From Planctomycetota bacterium (GTDB lineage: Bacteria; Planctomycetota; J058), in the NCBI GenBank assembly GCA_019636275.1, contig JAHBXY010000003.1, positions 62,001 through 126,000 of the forward strand: 64,000 nt of DNA, read 5' to 3'. Of the stretch, positions 1 through 8,884 are shown piece by piece; position 1 is the stretch's first letter, and every line of letters starts with the position of its first letter. The position numbers and the translations under genes are program-made. The notes beneath the pieces are model-generated. The model saw only the letters and a list, made by a program, of their open reading frames with translations. It had not been told where the DNA came from and searched no databases.

Positions 1-3000
1 CTGCCCTGGTACATCATCATCGGCCCCCCCGGCAGCGGGAAGAGCACCGCCCTCCAGGCCTCCGGCCTCGAGTTCCCGCGCATCGGCGAGGGCCTCAACG
101 GGATCGCCGGCGTCGGCGGCACGCGCAACTGCGAGTGGTGGTTCACGTCCGAGGGGATCCTCCTCGACACGGCCGGCCGCTACACGTCGGTCGCCGAGGA
201 CCGCGCCGAGTGGCTCTCGTTCCTGGGCATGCTCAAGCGCGCGCGCGCGCGCACGCCGATCAACGGGGCGCTCGTGGCCCTGAGCGTCGTGGACATCATC
301 CAGGCCAACGACGACCAGCTCGAGAACCACGCCCGCGCCGTCCGCGAGCGCGTCGAGGAGCTCAGCCAGGAGCTCGAGGAGGTGTTCCCGGTCTACCTCA
401 TGTTCACGAAGTGCGACCTGCTGCAGGGCTTCGTGGAGAGCTTCGAGGCGCTCGGGCGGGCGGAGCGCGAGCAGGTGTGGGGCTACACCTTCGCCTACGA
501 GGACCTGTCCTCGGAGCGGCGCCGCACGATCCTCACGCGCGAGCTGACGGGGCTGGCCGACCGCCTCGCGGTGCGGCGGCTCGAGCTCCTGGCCAGGGAG
601 CGCCCGCCCGCCGTCGCCCAGCGCCTGCACGCCTTCCCCCAGCAGCTCGCGGCGGCGACCGACAAGCTGGTGCGCTTCGTCGAGCGGGCCTTCCCGGAGA
701 ACCCGTTCCGCGAGCAGCCGCTCCTGCGCGGTGTCTACCTGAGCTCGGGGACGCAGGAGGGCCGGCCGATCGACCAGGTCCTGGGCGCGCTGCGCGCCGC
801 CTTCGGCAGCCCCGGCGCGGCCGAGGCGGCCGAGCCGCCGCGCGAGAAGAAGAGCTACTTCCTCACCAACCTGTTCCGGAAGGTCGTGTTCCCCGACCGC
901 GGCCTGGCCCGCAGCCTGGCCAGCGCCGAGCGGCGCCGCCGCGCCGCGCACGCAGCCGCCATCGCCGCCAGCGCCCTGGCCGCGGTCGGCGCCCTGACGC
1001 TCCTCGGCGGCTCGTTCGCCGGCAACCGCGCGCTCACGACCCGCGTCGCCGCCGGCGCCACGGCCGCGGCCCGCGTGGCCAAGGACGAGCGCGCCACCCG
1101 CGCCGAGCGCCTGGCCGCGCTCGAGGCCCTGCGGCCGGTCGTGGCCGAGCTGTGGGCGCACGAGCGCGACGGCTCGCCCTGGAGCCTCGGCTGGGGCCTC
1201 TACCAGGGGGAGCGCCTGTGGGGCGTGCGCCAGGCGTGGTACGCCGAGCTGCGGCGGACGCTCCTCGGCCCGTGCCTGGCCGGGCTCGAGGCGGAGCTCG
1301 CCCGGGCGTCGGCCCCCGGCGCCGACATGTCGGCGCTCAAGCGCGAGTACGGCCTCGAGCACGAGCAGTCGGTCTACGAGGCGGTCTACGACCTCCTGCG
1401 CGCCTACCTGATGCTCGGCGGGCGCCTGGCCCCGTCGGGCCAGGACCTCGGCCGGCAGCTCCGCGACCGCGGCCGCTGGACGCGCGGCCTCGGCGAGGCC
1501 CCCGGCGCCGCGGACGGCGAGGCCGCGGCGGCGCAGCTCGAGCAGCTCCTCGAGCTCCTCCCGCTCGTCGCCGAGTGGGCCCCGCCGCTCGACGACGACC
1601 TCGTGGCGCGCGTGCGCAAGAAGCTCGAGGCCAACTACTGGGTCTCGCAGAGCTACACGCTGATCCGCGACACGCGCGCCGACAAGGCGGGGGCGGAGAC
1701 GGCCGCCTCGCTCTTCGGCGCCGGGGCCGACCTCTTCACGCCGACCGACGCGGTGTCGAAGGTCTTCACCCGGGCCGAGTGGGACGAGTACTTCGCCCGC
1801 GCCGTGGGCGAGAAGAGCGAGCACCTCGCCGCGCAGTACGCGGAGATGAAGACGCCCAAGACACGCCAGGCGATCGAGCAGGAGCTGCGCGGCTACTACG
1901 AGCTCGAGGGGCGGCAGCGCTGGCTGAAGCTCCTCGACGACCTGCACGTGGCGCCGTTCGACGGGGTCGAGGGCGCGGCCAGGCGCCTCGACCTGCTCGG
2001 CAGCCCGCGCAGCCCGCTCCCGACGCTCGTGGGCGAGGTGTGGCTGCGGCAGCACGTCCTCGACCTCGACGCGGCCAGGGGCGACCTGGTCGCGCGGCCC
2101 CCGCGGCGGCGCAAGCCCGACGAGCCGGTGCGGCCGTGGCTCGACCAGGCGCAGGACGAGCTGGCGCGCCTGGCGCGCGCCTTCGAGGAGGCCTCCAAGC
2201 GGCCCAGGGGCGAGCGGGTCTACGCGCTGGCCGAGGGCGACCGGCTGCGCGAGCTCGACCCCCTGCAGGCGACCTTCAAGGAGGTCGCGGCCACGCTCCT
2301 CGACGACGTCGCGCCGCAGGCGCCCGCCGCCCAGGAGAGCTACGTGCGGCGCTTCTTCCGCGAGGTCCTCGACCGCGCCGTCGAGGCCCTGCAGCGCGAG
2401 GCCCTGGCCGAGGCCAACGCCCGCTGGGCGGCGACGGTCCACGACATCCACCGCGACCGCTGCGCCGGGCGCTACCCGTTCGCGAAGGACGCCCCCGAGG
2501 ACGCGCCGCTCCTCGAGGTGATGGCCATGGTCAACCCGGCCGATGGCGCCGTGTGGACGGTGGACCGCGCCCTGGCGCGCCTGCGCGCCTACGAGGTGTT
2601 CGGCCGCGGCCTGGCCACGACGGGGCCGCAGTACGGCAAGCACGTCGAGGGCGCGCGGCGCCTGCGCGACGCGCTCTTCCCGGCCGGCAAGCAGGCGCTC
2701 GCCGTGGCCCTGCAGGTGAAGCTGGTGAAGCGCCCCGGCGTGCGCAACCTGCGCCTGACGCTCGGCGACGACGCCTTCGCCGAGAACGAGCGGCCGGACC
2801 ACCGCAAGGAAATGACCTGGGGCACCAAGCCCGGGGCCAAGCTGGCGATCCAGGCGACGAACCAGCCGGAGTGGATCCAGCGCGACTTCTCCAGCTCGCC
2901 GTGGGGCTTCCTGCGCCTCCTCGACGCGGGGACCCCCGACCCGGCGAAGACGAGCGGGCGGACCTACTGCTACACCTGGTCGTTCGAGGTCGGCGGCGAG

Positions 3001-3111
3001 CAGCGCCTCGCCGAGGTCGAGCTCGAGGCCGTGCGCGAGGAGGCGCGGCCGGTGCTCGCGCGCGCGCTGTTCGCGGGCCTCGAGCCGCCGCCGCCGGGGG
3101 TCGAGCGTTGA
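1..3111 (+). CDS. tssM: TssM (IcmF) T6SS membrane-complex protein, 5' end cut off by window
   Basis: This is the inner-membrane subunit of the T6SS membrane complex, which with TssJ and TssL anchors the apparatus. The reading frame is open from base 1, so the N-terminus (in this family, normally two membrane helices) lies outside. The 1036 visible residues begin with a nucleotide-binding domain: Walker A GPPGSGKS at about residues 8-15 and LLDTAGRY at about 56-63. A hydrophobic Ala-rich stretch at about 314-338 is the expected third membrane segment, before the large periplasmic IcmF/TssM C-terminal part. The stop TGA overlaps the TTG start of tagF. Family assignment is firm; the N-terminal boundary cannot be seen. 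Confidence 0.95.
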   Translation: MPWYIIIGPPGSGKSTALQASGLEFPRIGEGLNGIAGVGGTRNCEWWFTSEGILLDTAGRYTSVAEDRAEWLSFLGMLKRARARTPINGALVALSVVDIIQANDDQLENHARAVRERVEELSQELEEVFPVYLMFTKCDLLQGFVESFEALGRAEREQVWGYTFAYEDLSSERRRTILTRELTGLADRLAVRRLELLARERPPAVAQRLHAFPQQLAAATDKLVRFVERAFPENPFREQPLLRGVYLSSGTQEGRPIDQVLGALRAAFGSPGAAEAAEPPREKKSYFLTNLFRKVVFPDRGLARSLASAERRRRAAHAAAIAASALAAVGALTLLGGSFAGNRALTTRVAAGATAAARVAKDERATRAERLAALEALRPVVAELWAHERDGSPWSLGWGLYQGERLWGVRQAWYAELRRTLLGPCLAGLEAELARASAPGADMSALKREYGLEHEQSVYEAVYDLLRAYLMLGGRLAPSGQDLGRQLRDRGRWTRGLGEAPGAADGEAAAAQLEQLLELLPLVAEWAPPLDDDLVARVRKKLEANYWVSQSYTLIRDTRADKAGAETAASLFGAGADLFTPTDAVSKVFTRAEWDEYFARAVGEKSEHLAAQYAEMKTPKTRQAIEQELRGYYELEGRQRWLKLLDDLHVAPFDGVEGAARRLDLLGSPRSPLPTLVGEVWLRQHVLDLDAARGDLVARPPRRRKPDEPVRPWLDQAQDELARLARAFEEASKRPRGERVYALAEGDRLRELDPLQATFKEVAATLLDDVAPQAPAAQESYVRRFFREVLDRAVEALQREALAEANARWAATVHDIHRDRCAGRYPFAKDAPEDAPLLEVMAMVNPADGAVWTVDRALARLRAYEVFGRGLATTGPQYGKHVEGARRLRDALFPAGKQALAVALQVKLVKRPGVRNLRLTLGDDAFAENERPDHRKEMTWGTKPGAKLAIQATNQPEWIQRDFSSSPWGFLRLLDAGTPDPAKTSGRTYCYTWSFEVGGEQRLAEVELEAVREEARPVLARALFAGLEPPPPGVER

Positions 3112-4031
3112 TCACGCTCCGCGCCGAGTGCTTCGGCAAGCTGCCCGCGCACGGCGACTTCATCCGGCACCACGCCGGGCCCGAGCTGCTCGAGCTCGAC
3201 CAGTGGCTGCAGGCGGGCCTCCTGGCCGTCCGCGACCGCCCCGACCGGGCGGCGGCCTGGCCGGCGACGCCGCCGCTGCGCTTCGTGCGCCGCGGCCCCG
3301 GCGGGCGGCTCCTGGCCGGCGTCCTCGTCGCCAGCCGCGACGCGGCCGGGCGCGACTACCCGTTCGTGATCGCCGCGCCCGTCGAGGGGCGCGAGGTCGC
3401 GCAGCGGCCGGAGCTGACGCCCCTCGTGGTCGAGCCGTTCCTCGCCGCGGCCGAGGCCGTGGCGACGCGCCCGTGGGAGGGGCTCGACCATCGCGCCGTG
3501 ACGGCCGAGGTCGACCGCCTCGTGGGCGAGGTCGACCCGCGCGCGGCCGAGCAGCGCCTGGCCCTGCTCCTGGCGACGGCCACCCTGGAGGCGCTCCTGG
3601 CCTCGGGCGACGCCCCGCCGGCCGCGGCGCCGCTGCTCCTCGACAACGCGGCCACCCTGCTCGGGCCGCGCGCGCGGCCGCGCTTCGTCCTCGCCCTGCC
3701 GGGCGCGATCGACGCCGACCACGTGGCCGTGTGGCTGGCCTTCGTGGCGACCCTCCGGGGCGACGCGTCGCGCTTCCCGCCGCTCGTCACGTGGTCCACG
3801 GACCCGCGCGGCGCCGCGGCGGGCCTGCGCCTCGTGCTCGTCGAGCCCGCCGGCGAGCACTTCGTGCCGCTCGCCCTGCGCCACCTGCCGAGCGACGCCT
3901 GCGACCTGGCGCGCGAGGGCCTCGACAGCGCGGGGCTCATGCAGAAGGCGCGTGAGCGCGTCGGCGCGCTGGTCGACGGACCGCGCACGGTGGCCGACCT
4001 CGCGCCGCGCCTCGCCGCCCTCGCGCGATGA
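3108..4031 (+). CDS. tagF: TagF, T6SS-associated protein (DUF2094 family)
   Basis: A 307-residue protein starting at a TTG that overlaps the tssM stop codon, indicating translational coupling. The N-terminus reads ECFGKLPAHGDFIRHH, close to the GKLPxxGDF signature of TagF proteins (type VI secretion-associated protein, BMA_A0400 family). In some bacteria TagF is a post-translational repressor of T6SS firing; in others it is an accessory factor of unsettled role. No signal peptide or membrane helix is seen, so it is probably cytoplasmic. A longer in-frame reading upstream runs inside tssM and is a shadow. The TTG start is inferred from the coupling and the signature position. Confidence 0.88.
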   Translation: MITLRAECFGKLPAHGDFIRHHAGPELLELDQWLQAGLLAVRDRPDRAAAWPATPPLRFVRRGPGGRLLAGVLVASRDAAGRDYPFVIAAPVEGREVAQRPELTPLVVEPFLAAAEAVATRPWEGLDHRAVTAEVDRLVGEVDPRAAEQRLALLLATATLEALLASGDAPPAAAPLLLDNAATLLGPRARPRFVLALPGAIDADHVAVWLAFVATLRGDASRFPPLVTWSTDPRGAAAGLRLVLVEPAGEHFVPLALRHLPSDACDLAREGLDSAGLMQKARERVGALVDGPRTVADLAPRLAALAR

Positions 4032-4034
4032 AGG

Positions 4035-4050
4035 CCACCCACATGGGTGG
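4035..4050. promoter_or_regulatory. Short inverted repeat after tagF
   Basis: CCACCCA and TGGGTGG form a perfect 7-bp inverted repeat with a 2-base spacer, immediately after the tagF stop and 25 bases before a good -35 element. It may be a weak transcription stop for the tssM-tagF unit or an operator for the downstream promoter. No T-tract follows, so the function is undecided. Confidence 0.35.
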
Positions 4051-4075
4051 TGCGCGCGCGCGATGCGAGAAGCGA

Positions 4076-4104
4076 TTGACATGCCCCTTCCTGCCTCATA
4101 CCCT
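4076..4104 (+). promoter_or_regulatory. Probable sigma-70-type promoter of the tssA-tssH operon
   Basis: A perfect -35 hexamer TTGACA (4076-4081) is followed after 17 bases by TACCCT (4099-4104), which keeps the T, A and final T of the -10 consensus. The local sequence is the least GC-rich stretch of the T6SS locus. A transcript from here would have a leader of roughly 45 bases before the tssA start and would cover tssA through the TssB-TssC fusion gene. Confidence 0.6.
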
Positions 4105-4154
4105 TCGGACCCTGCGGGCGGCGGCCGCTCGCCGTTCTCGGGGGGACACCGAAT

Positions 4155-5791
4155 TTGTCGATCCTGGCCCAGCTCGAAGGCCTCGGCGCGCGCCCTGTTC
4201 CCGGCGCGGCGCCCGCCGGCAAGGCGGCGCGGTACGAGCCCGAGTACGAGGAGCTGAACGCCGAGGTCGAGGCGCTCGGGTCGCTCAACGGCCGGCAGGT
4301 CGACTGGGAGAAGGTCGTCGACCGCGGGGTCACGATCGTCCGCGACAAGAGCAAGGACCTGCTCGTCGCCAGCTACCTGGCCTTCGGGCTGTATCAGCTC
4401 CAGGACCTCGCCGGGCTGGCGGCCGGGCTGACGCTCGCGCGCGACATGGCGCAAGCGCACTGGGACGGGCTGTTCCCCGAGCTCAAGCGCGCGCGCGCCC
4501 GCGAGACGGCGCTGAGCTGGCTCGCGCAGCGCCTGCAGCCGGCGATCGAGGGCCGCCCGGCCCCGACCGAGGCCGAGCGGCCGGCGCTGGAGGCGTGCAT
4601 CGCGGCGCTGCGCGAGCTGCAGGCCGTCTGCGACGAGAAGCTCGGCCGCGACGGCCCGGCGCTCGGCCCGCTGCGCCGCGCCCTCGAGGGCCGGCTCCAG
4701 GCGACGATGCCGCGCCGCTCCCGCGCCAGCGCGCTTCCGGCGCCGCCAGCACGGCGGCGCCTGGCCCCGACGCCCGCGCCGCCTTCCGGCCCGACGACCG
4801 CGTGCTGGCCCTGGCCGCGTCGTTCCTGGCGCCCGCGGCGCCCCCTGCCTGAGCCTTCGCGCCGCCCCCGCCACCGTCGGCGCCGGTCGACGCCGGCGCG
4901 GTCCAGGCGACGCTCGACGCCACCTGGGAGACGCTCACGAAGACGGCGGACCTGCTCTTCGCCCAGAGCGACGCCGACCCGCTCTCCTACCTGCTGCGCC
5001 GCACGGCGCTCTGGCGGGGGCTCGTCAAGCTCCCCGCCGCCAACGGCAACCAGCTCGGCTTCACGGGCGGCGACCCGGGGCTCCTGCAGCGCCTGGAGGC
5101 GACGGCGGAGCAGGGCGACCACGCCGCGCTCCTGCGCCTGGCCGAGCCGGCCGCCTCGCGGCAGCGGCTGTGGCTCGAGCCGTCGTTCCACGCGCTGCGC
5201 GCCCTCGAGGGCCTGGGCAAGCGCCACGAGGCCGCCCGCGACGCGCTCGCCAGCGAGCTCGTGGCGCTCGCTCGCCGCCTGCCGCAGCTCGCCGAGCTGC
5301 AGTTCAAGAACGGCGTCCCGCTCCTCGGCCCCAAGGGCCGCGCCTGGCTCAAGGGCCAGCTCGCGGGCGGCGGCGGCGGGTCGAACGGCGCCGCCGCCGC
5401 GGACCCGCTCGACGCCGCCCTCGCCCGCGCGAGGGAGAAGCTCGCCGACGGCGGCCTCGCCGCGGCCGTCGAGGCGCTCGGCGACCCGGCCCCCTCACGC
5501 GCCGGGGCCCGCGGCCGCTTCCGCGCGCGCCTCGCCCTGGCGCGGCTGTGCCTCGAGGCCGGCCGCGCCGACCTGGCCGCCGGCCAGCTCGAGGGGCTCG
5601 ACGCCGAGCGGCAGCGCGTCGGCCTCGACGCCTGGGAGCCCGCGCTCGCCGTCGAGGTGCTGACGCTCCGGCTCGAGGCCCTGCGCCAGGCGCCCCAGAA
5701 GCCCAAGGACGCGCCCGAGCGGGCGCGTCAGATCCAGGATGCCTTGTGCCAGCTCGACCTCCAGGCCGCGCTGGCGTTCGGTCCGCAGTAG
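4155..5791 (+). pseudogene. tssA: TssA (ImpA-type) T6SS baseplate/cap protein, disrupted by frameshift and stop
   Basis: The N-terminal part, from a TTG start with a G-rich Shine-Dalgarno, is a clear ImpA N-terminal domain (the first 180 or so residues, e.g. LLVASYLAFGLYQLQDLAGL and AQAHWDGLFPELKRAR). Around 4700-4745, in a Pro/Ala linker, the coding signal drops by one base into another frame, consistent with one missing base (or two extra). That frame then meets TGA at 4850-4852. The same frame continues beyond it with natural codon use to the TAG at 5789-5791, encoding the C-terminal region (e.g. DPLSYLLRRTALWRGL). No plausible start codon exists for an independent downstream gene. Either tssA is inactivated, or both lesions are assembly errors in a G/C-rich linker. 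TssA is normally needed for priming sheath assembly. Confidence 0.8.
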
Positions 5792-5801
5792 AGGAGGCCT
5801 C

Positions 5802-6311
5802 ATGGCCAAGGACGACGGGTCGGTCGCGCCGCGCGAGCGCGTCAACATTCGGTACAAGTCCGCGACCGGCAACGCGCAGGAGCAGCGCGAGCTGCCGCTG
5901 AAGATGCTCTTCGTCGGCGACTACACGTTGCGGCAGGACGACACGCCGCTCGCCGAGCGCAAGGCGATCAACGTCAACAAGGACAACTTCAGCAAGGTCA
6001 TGGAGGGCCAGAAGCTCAAGCTCGCCTTCGGCGTGAGCAACAAGCTCGAGGACGCCAAGGCCGGCGAGGCGCCCGGCGATCTGGGCGTGAACCTGAAGTT
6101 CGACAGCCTGGCCGACTTCAAGCCCGAGGCCGTGGCCAAGCAGGTCCCGGAGCTGAACAAGCTCCTCGAGCTGCGGCAGGCGCTCGTGTCGCTCAAGTCG
6201 CCGCTCGGCAACAACAAGGACTTCCAGAAGAAGATCAAGGACATCGTCGAGAACGAGGACACGCGCAAGAAGATCCTCGGCGAGCTCGGCGCCGACGGGA
6301 AGCAGGGGTAG
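5802..6311 (+). CDS. tssB: TssB (VipA) small sheath subunit
   Basis: This 169-residue protein is the small subunit of the contractile T6SS sheath and pairs with TssC. The family's LKMLFVGDY-type N-terminal strand is present, followed by DDTPLAERKAINVNKDNF and a Lys/Asp-rich C-terminal helix. The ATG sits 4 bases after a strong GAGGAGG ribosome site at 5791-5797 that begins on the tssA stop. Length is normal for the family (about 165-180). tssC follows after 4 bases, the usual tssB-tssC order. Confidence 0.96.
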   Translation: MAKDDGSVAPRERVNIRYKSATGNAQEQRELPLKMLFVGDYTLRQDDTPLAERKAINVNKDNFSKVMEGQKLKLAFGVSNKLEDAKAGEAPGDLGVNLKFDSLADFKPEAVAKQVPELNKLLELRQALVSLKSPLGNNKDFQKKIKDIVENEDTRKKILGELGADGKQG

Positions 6312-6315
6312 ACCG

Positions 6316-7797
6316 ATGACGCAGGAGCAGAGCGCGGCGCCCGCCGCGGCGACCACGACGACGAGCGAGGGGTCGCTCCTCGACGAGATCATGCAGCAGA
6401 CGAAGCTCTCCCCCGACCAGGAGGGCTACGACGTCGCCCGGCGCGGCGTCAGCGCGTTCATCGGCGAGCTGCTCGCCCCCGGCAAGCAGAGGAAGGCCGA
6501 CAAGACGGTCATCGACGCCATGGTGGCCGAGATCGACCGCAAGCTCAGCGCGCAGGTCGACGAGATCCTGCACCACGAGCAGTTCCAGAAGCTCGAGAGC
6601 GCCTGGCGCGGCCTGAAGCTGGTCGTCGACCGGACCGACTTCCGCGAGAACGTGAAGCTCGAGCTCCTCAACGTCAGCAAGGAGGACCTCCTCGCCGACT
6701 TCGAGGACTCGCCGGAGATCGTGCAGTCGGGCCTCTACAAGACGATGTATACGAACGAGTTCGGCCAGTTCGGCGGCAGCCCCTACGGCGCCATGATCGG
6801 CAACTACGACTTCGGCCCCGGGCCGCAGGACGTGGCGCTGCTGGGCAAGATCGGCAGCGTCGCGGCCATGTCGCACTGCCCGTTCATCGCCGCGGCCGGC
6901 CCGCAGTTCTTCGGCATCGAGAGCTTCGAGGAGCTCCCGAACCTCAAGGACCTGCAGGCCGTGTTCGAGGGGCCGCAGTACGCCAAGTGGCACGCGTTCC
7001 GCGAGTCGGACGACGCGCGCAACGTCGGCCTGACCGTGCCGCGCTTCCTCCTGCGCCTGCCGTACGGCAAGGACACGGACCCGGTCAAGGCGTTCGAGTA
7101 CACCGAGCAGGTCGCGGGCAACCACGGCGCCTACCTGTGGGGGAACACCTCGTTCGCCTTCGCCACGCGCCTGGCCGAGAGCTTCGCCAAGTACCGCTGG
7201 TGCCCGAACATCATCGGCCCGCAGAGCGGCGGCACGGTCAACGACCTGCCGCTGCACCAGTACGAGGCCATGGGCGAGATCCAGACGAAGATCCCCACCG
7301 AGGTGCTGATCTCGGACCGCCGCGAGTACGAGCTCGCGGAGCAGGGGTTCATCGCGCTGGCCATGCGCAAGGGCAGCGACGAGGCGTGCTTCTTCTCGGC
7401 CAACTCCTGCCAGAAGGCGAAGACCTTCGGCACGAGCAAGGAGGGGAAGGACGCGGAGATGAACTACCGCCTCGGGACGCAGCTCCCGTACATGTTCATC
7501 GTCAACCGCCTGTCGCACTACATCAAGGTGCTCCAGCGCGAGCAGATCGGCTCCTGGAAGGAGAAGGCCGACCTGCAGCGCGAGTTGAACCAGTGGATCG
7601 GCCAGTACGTCGCCGACGACGACAACCCGTCGCCGGCGATCCGCAGCCGCTGCCCGCTGCGCTCGGCGCAGATCGACGTCGAGGACGTCCCGGGCGAGGC
7701 CGGCTGGTACAAGGTGTCGATGAAGATCCGGCCCCACTTCAAGTACATGGGGTCGTTCTTCACGCTCTCGCTCGTGGGCAAGCTCGACAAGGAGTAG
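6316..7797 (+). CDS. tssC: TssC (VipB) large sheath subunit
   Basis: A 493-residue large sheath subunit. Family hallmarks seen directly include HHEQFQKLESAWRGLKLVVD, SPYGAMIGNYDFG, PFIAAAGPQFFGI, RFLLRLPYGK, YLWGNTSFAFA and the C-terminal gp18-like strand ending in SLVGKLDKE. The length matches typical TssC (about 490-500). Together with TssB it forms the sheath that contracts around the Hcp tube and is later disassembled by ClpV. It lies 4 bases after tssB and is followed by a strong hairpin before hcp. Confidence 0.97.
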   Translation: MTQEQSAAPAAATTTTSEGSLLDEIMQQTKLSPDQEGYDVARRGVSAFIGELLAPGKQRKADKTVIDAMVAEIDRKLSAQVDEILHHEQFQKLESAWRGLKLVVDRTDFRENVKLELLNVSKEDLLADFEDSPEIVQSGLYKTMYTNEFGQFGGSPYGAMIGNYDFGPGPQDVALLGKIGSVAAMSHCPFIAAAGPQFFGIESFEELPNLKDLQAVFEGPQYAKWHAFRESDDARNVGLTVPRFLLRLPYGKDTDPVKAFEYTEQVAGNHGAYLWGNTSFAFATRLAESFAKYRWCPNIIGPQSGGTVNDLPLHQYEAMGEIQTKIPTEVLISDRREYELAEQGFIALAMRKGSDEACFFSANSCQKAKTFGTSKEGKDAEMNYRLGTQLPYMFIVNRLSHYIKVLQREQIGSWKEKADLQRELNQWIGQYVADDDNPSPAIRSRCPLRSAQIDVEDVPGEAGWYKVSMKIRPHFKYMGSFFTLSLVGKLDKE

Positions 7798-7805
7798 CCC
7801 GCCGC

Positions 7806-7834
7806 GCCGCCGGGCCCGGCCAGGGCCCGGCGGC
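7806..7834 (+). terminator. 12-bp hairpin between tssC and hcp
   Basis: GCCGCCGGGCCC (7806-7817) and GGGCCCGGCGGC (7823-7834) pair perfectly around a 5-base loop. There is no T-tract, so it is more likely a partial terminator or an mRNA 3'-stabilising element than a full stop. It could set different levels of sheath and Hcp transcripts. Confidence 0.5.
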
Positions 7835-7915
7835 CACGCACACGCACGCCGGGCGCGCGGAGCGCCCGGCGGCGATCCGACACACACACCGAACGAAGAA
7901 GAAGGGGAGGCCCAC

Positions 7916-8398
7916 GTGGCTGGTATGCGCGTCTTCATGAAGATCGATGGGATGCCGGGCTCGTCGCTCGAGAGCAACCGCGCCGACTGGTGCGACATCC
8001 GCGGCTTCAACCACGAGCTCAAGTACCCGTACGACATGGCCCAGGGTCGCGGGACCGGCTCGCCCACGCACGGGGCGTGCACGATCCTGAAGGAGATCGA
8101 CAAGGCCTCGCCGAAGCTCTACGAGGCGCTGGCGAAGAACCTCAAGGTGAACAAGGTCGAGCTCGAGTTCGAGCGCGACAAGCCGGGCGACGGCTCGACC
8201 GAGATGTACTTCAAGATCGTGCTTCACGAGTGCCGCGTGATCTACGCGCGCCCGCACATCCCGCCGTTCAAGGACCGCGACCCCGACATGCCGCTGCACC
8301 TCGACGAGATCGGCTTCGGCTACCGCAAGATCGACTGGGAGTGGCTGTCGGGCGGCAAGCTGCCGACCACGTTCGACTTCACGAACCAGAGCTCGTAG
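7916..8398 (+). CDS. hcp: Hcp (TssD) tube protein
   Basis: This 160-residue protein is the secreted ring-forming subunit of the inner tube. The start is a GTG five bases after GGGGAGG; an ATG nine bases further is less well placed. Hcp features include the opening MRVFMKIDGMPGSS strand, SPTHGACTILKEIDKASPKLYEAL, and a C-terminal FGYRKIDWEW. hcp is separated from tssC by 118 bases and is flanked on both sides by hairpins, suggesting it is expressed at a different level from its neighbours. No effector domain is fused to it. Confidence 0.95.
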   Translation: MAGMRVFMKIDGMPGSSLESNRADWCDIRGFNHELKYPYDMAQGRGTGSPTHGACTILKEIDKASPKLYEALAKNLKVNKVELEFERDKPGDGSTEMYFKIVLHECRVIYARPHIPPFKDRDPDMPLHLDEIGFGYRKIDWEWLSGGKLPTTFDFTNQSS

Positions 8399-8411
8399 CG
8401 CCCGCCGGCGC

Positions 8412-8438
8412 GCCGCCCGCTCCCGTGGGGCGGGCGGC
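8412..8438 (+). terminator. 12-bp hairpin between hcp and tssE
   Basis: Bases 8412-8423 pair with 8427-8438 (one G-T wobble) around a 3-base loop. It lies 13 bases after the hcp stop and 24 before the tssE start. With the tssC-hcp hairpin it brackets hcp, a layout that fits stabilisation or preferential accumulation of an hcp transcript. No T-tract is present. Confidence 0.45.
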
Positions 8439-8462
8439 CGCCTGCGCGCGTCGAGGACCCCC

Positions 8463-8879
8463 GTGCCGCACGAGCTGACGATCCTCGAGCGCCTGCGCCT
8501 GGGCCGGTCCGCGTCCGCGACCTCCTCGGTCGAGGACGTGGACCTGCTCCTGCGCTCGATCGAGGCCAACCTGGGGCGGCTCCTCAACTCGCGCGAGGGG
8601 AGCGCGATCGCCCGGCCGGACTACGGCATGCCGCCGCCGTCCGAGATCGTCCACGCCTTCCCGCGCGCCGTCACGCGCGTCCAGCGGCACGTCAAGGAGC
8701 TGCTGGAGAAGTTCGAGCCGCGCCTGCGCGACGTCGAGGTCACGCACCTCGAGAACGAGCAGGACAAGCTCTCGCTCCGCTTCAACATCCAGGCCCGCCT
8801 CGCCACGTCGCCCTCGGCCATGTGGGTCACCCTCTCGCTCCGGTTCGACCCGTCGGGCCGGGTCACCCTCCGCCGGTAG
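8463..8879 (+). CDS. tssE: TssE, gp25-like baseplate protein
   Basis: This 138-residue protein belongs to the gp25-like family of baseplate wedge components. The first residues contain LTILERLRLG and the body contains EANLGRLLNSREGSAIARPDYG, both typical of TssE. The later ERLEPRLRDV-like segment appears here as KFEPRLRDVEVTHLE. It starts with GTG after the hairpin that follows hcp, and tssF begins 5 bases after its TAG stop, giving the usual tssE-tssF-tssG order. Confidence 0.93.
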   Translation: MPHELTILERLRLGRSASATSSVEDVDLLLRSIEANLGRLLNSREGSAIARPDYGMPPPSEIVHAFPRAVTRVQRHVKELLEKFEPRLRDVEVTHLENEQDKLSLRFNIQARLATSPSAMWVTLSLRFDPSGRVTLRR

Positions 8880-8884
8880 GTCGC

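Noticed and set aside
135..3107. Upstream extension of tagF as a 1298-residue protein
   Set aside because: The first 990 residues are an out-of-frame reading of tssM; the TagF fold begins at the TTG at 3108.
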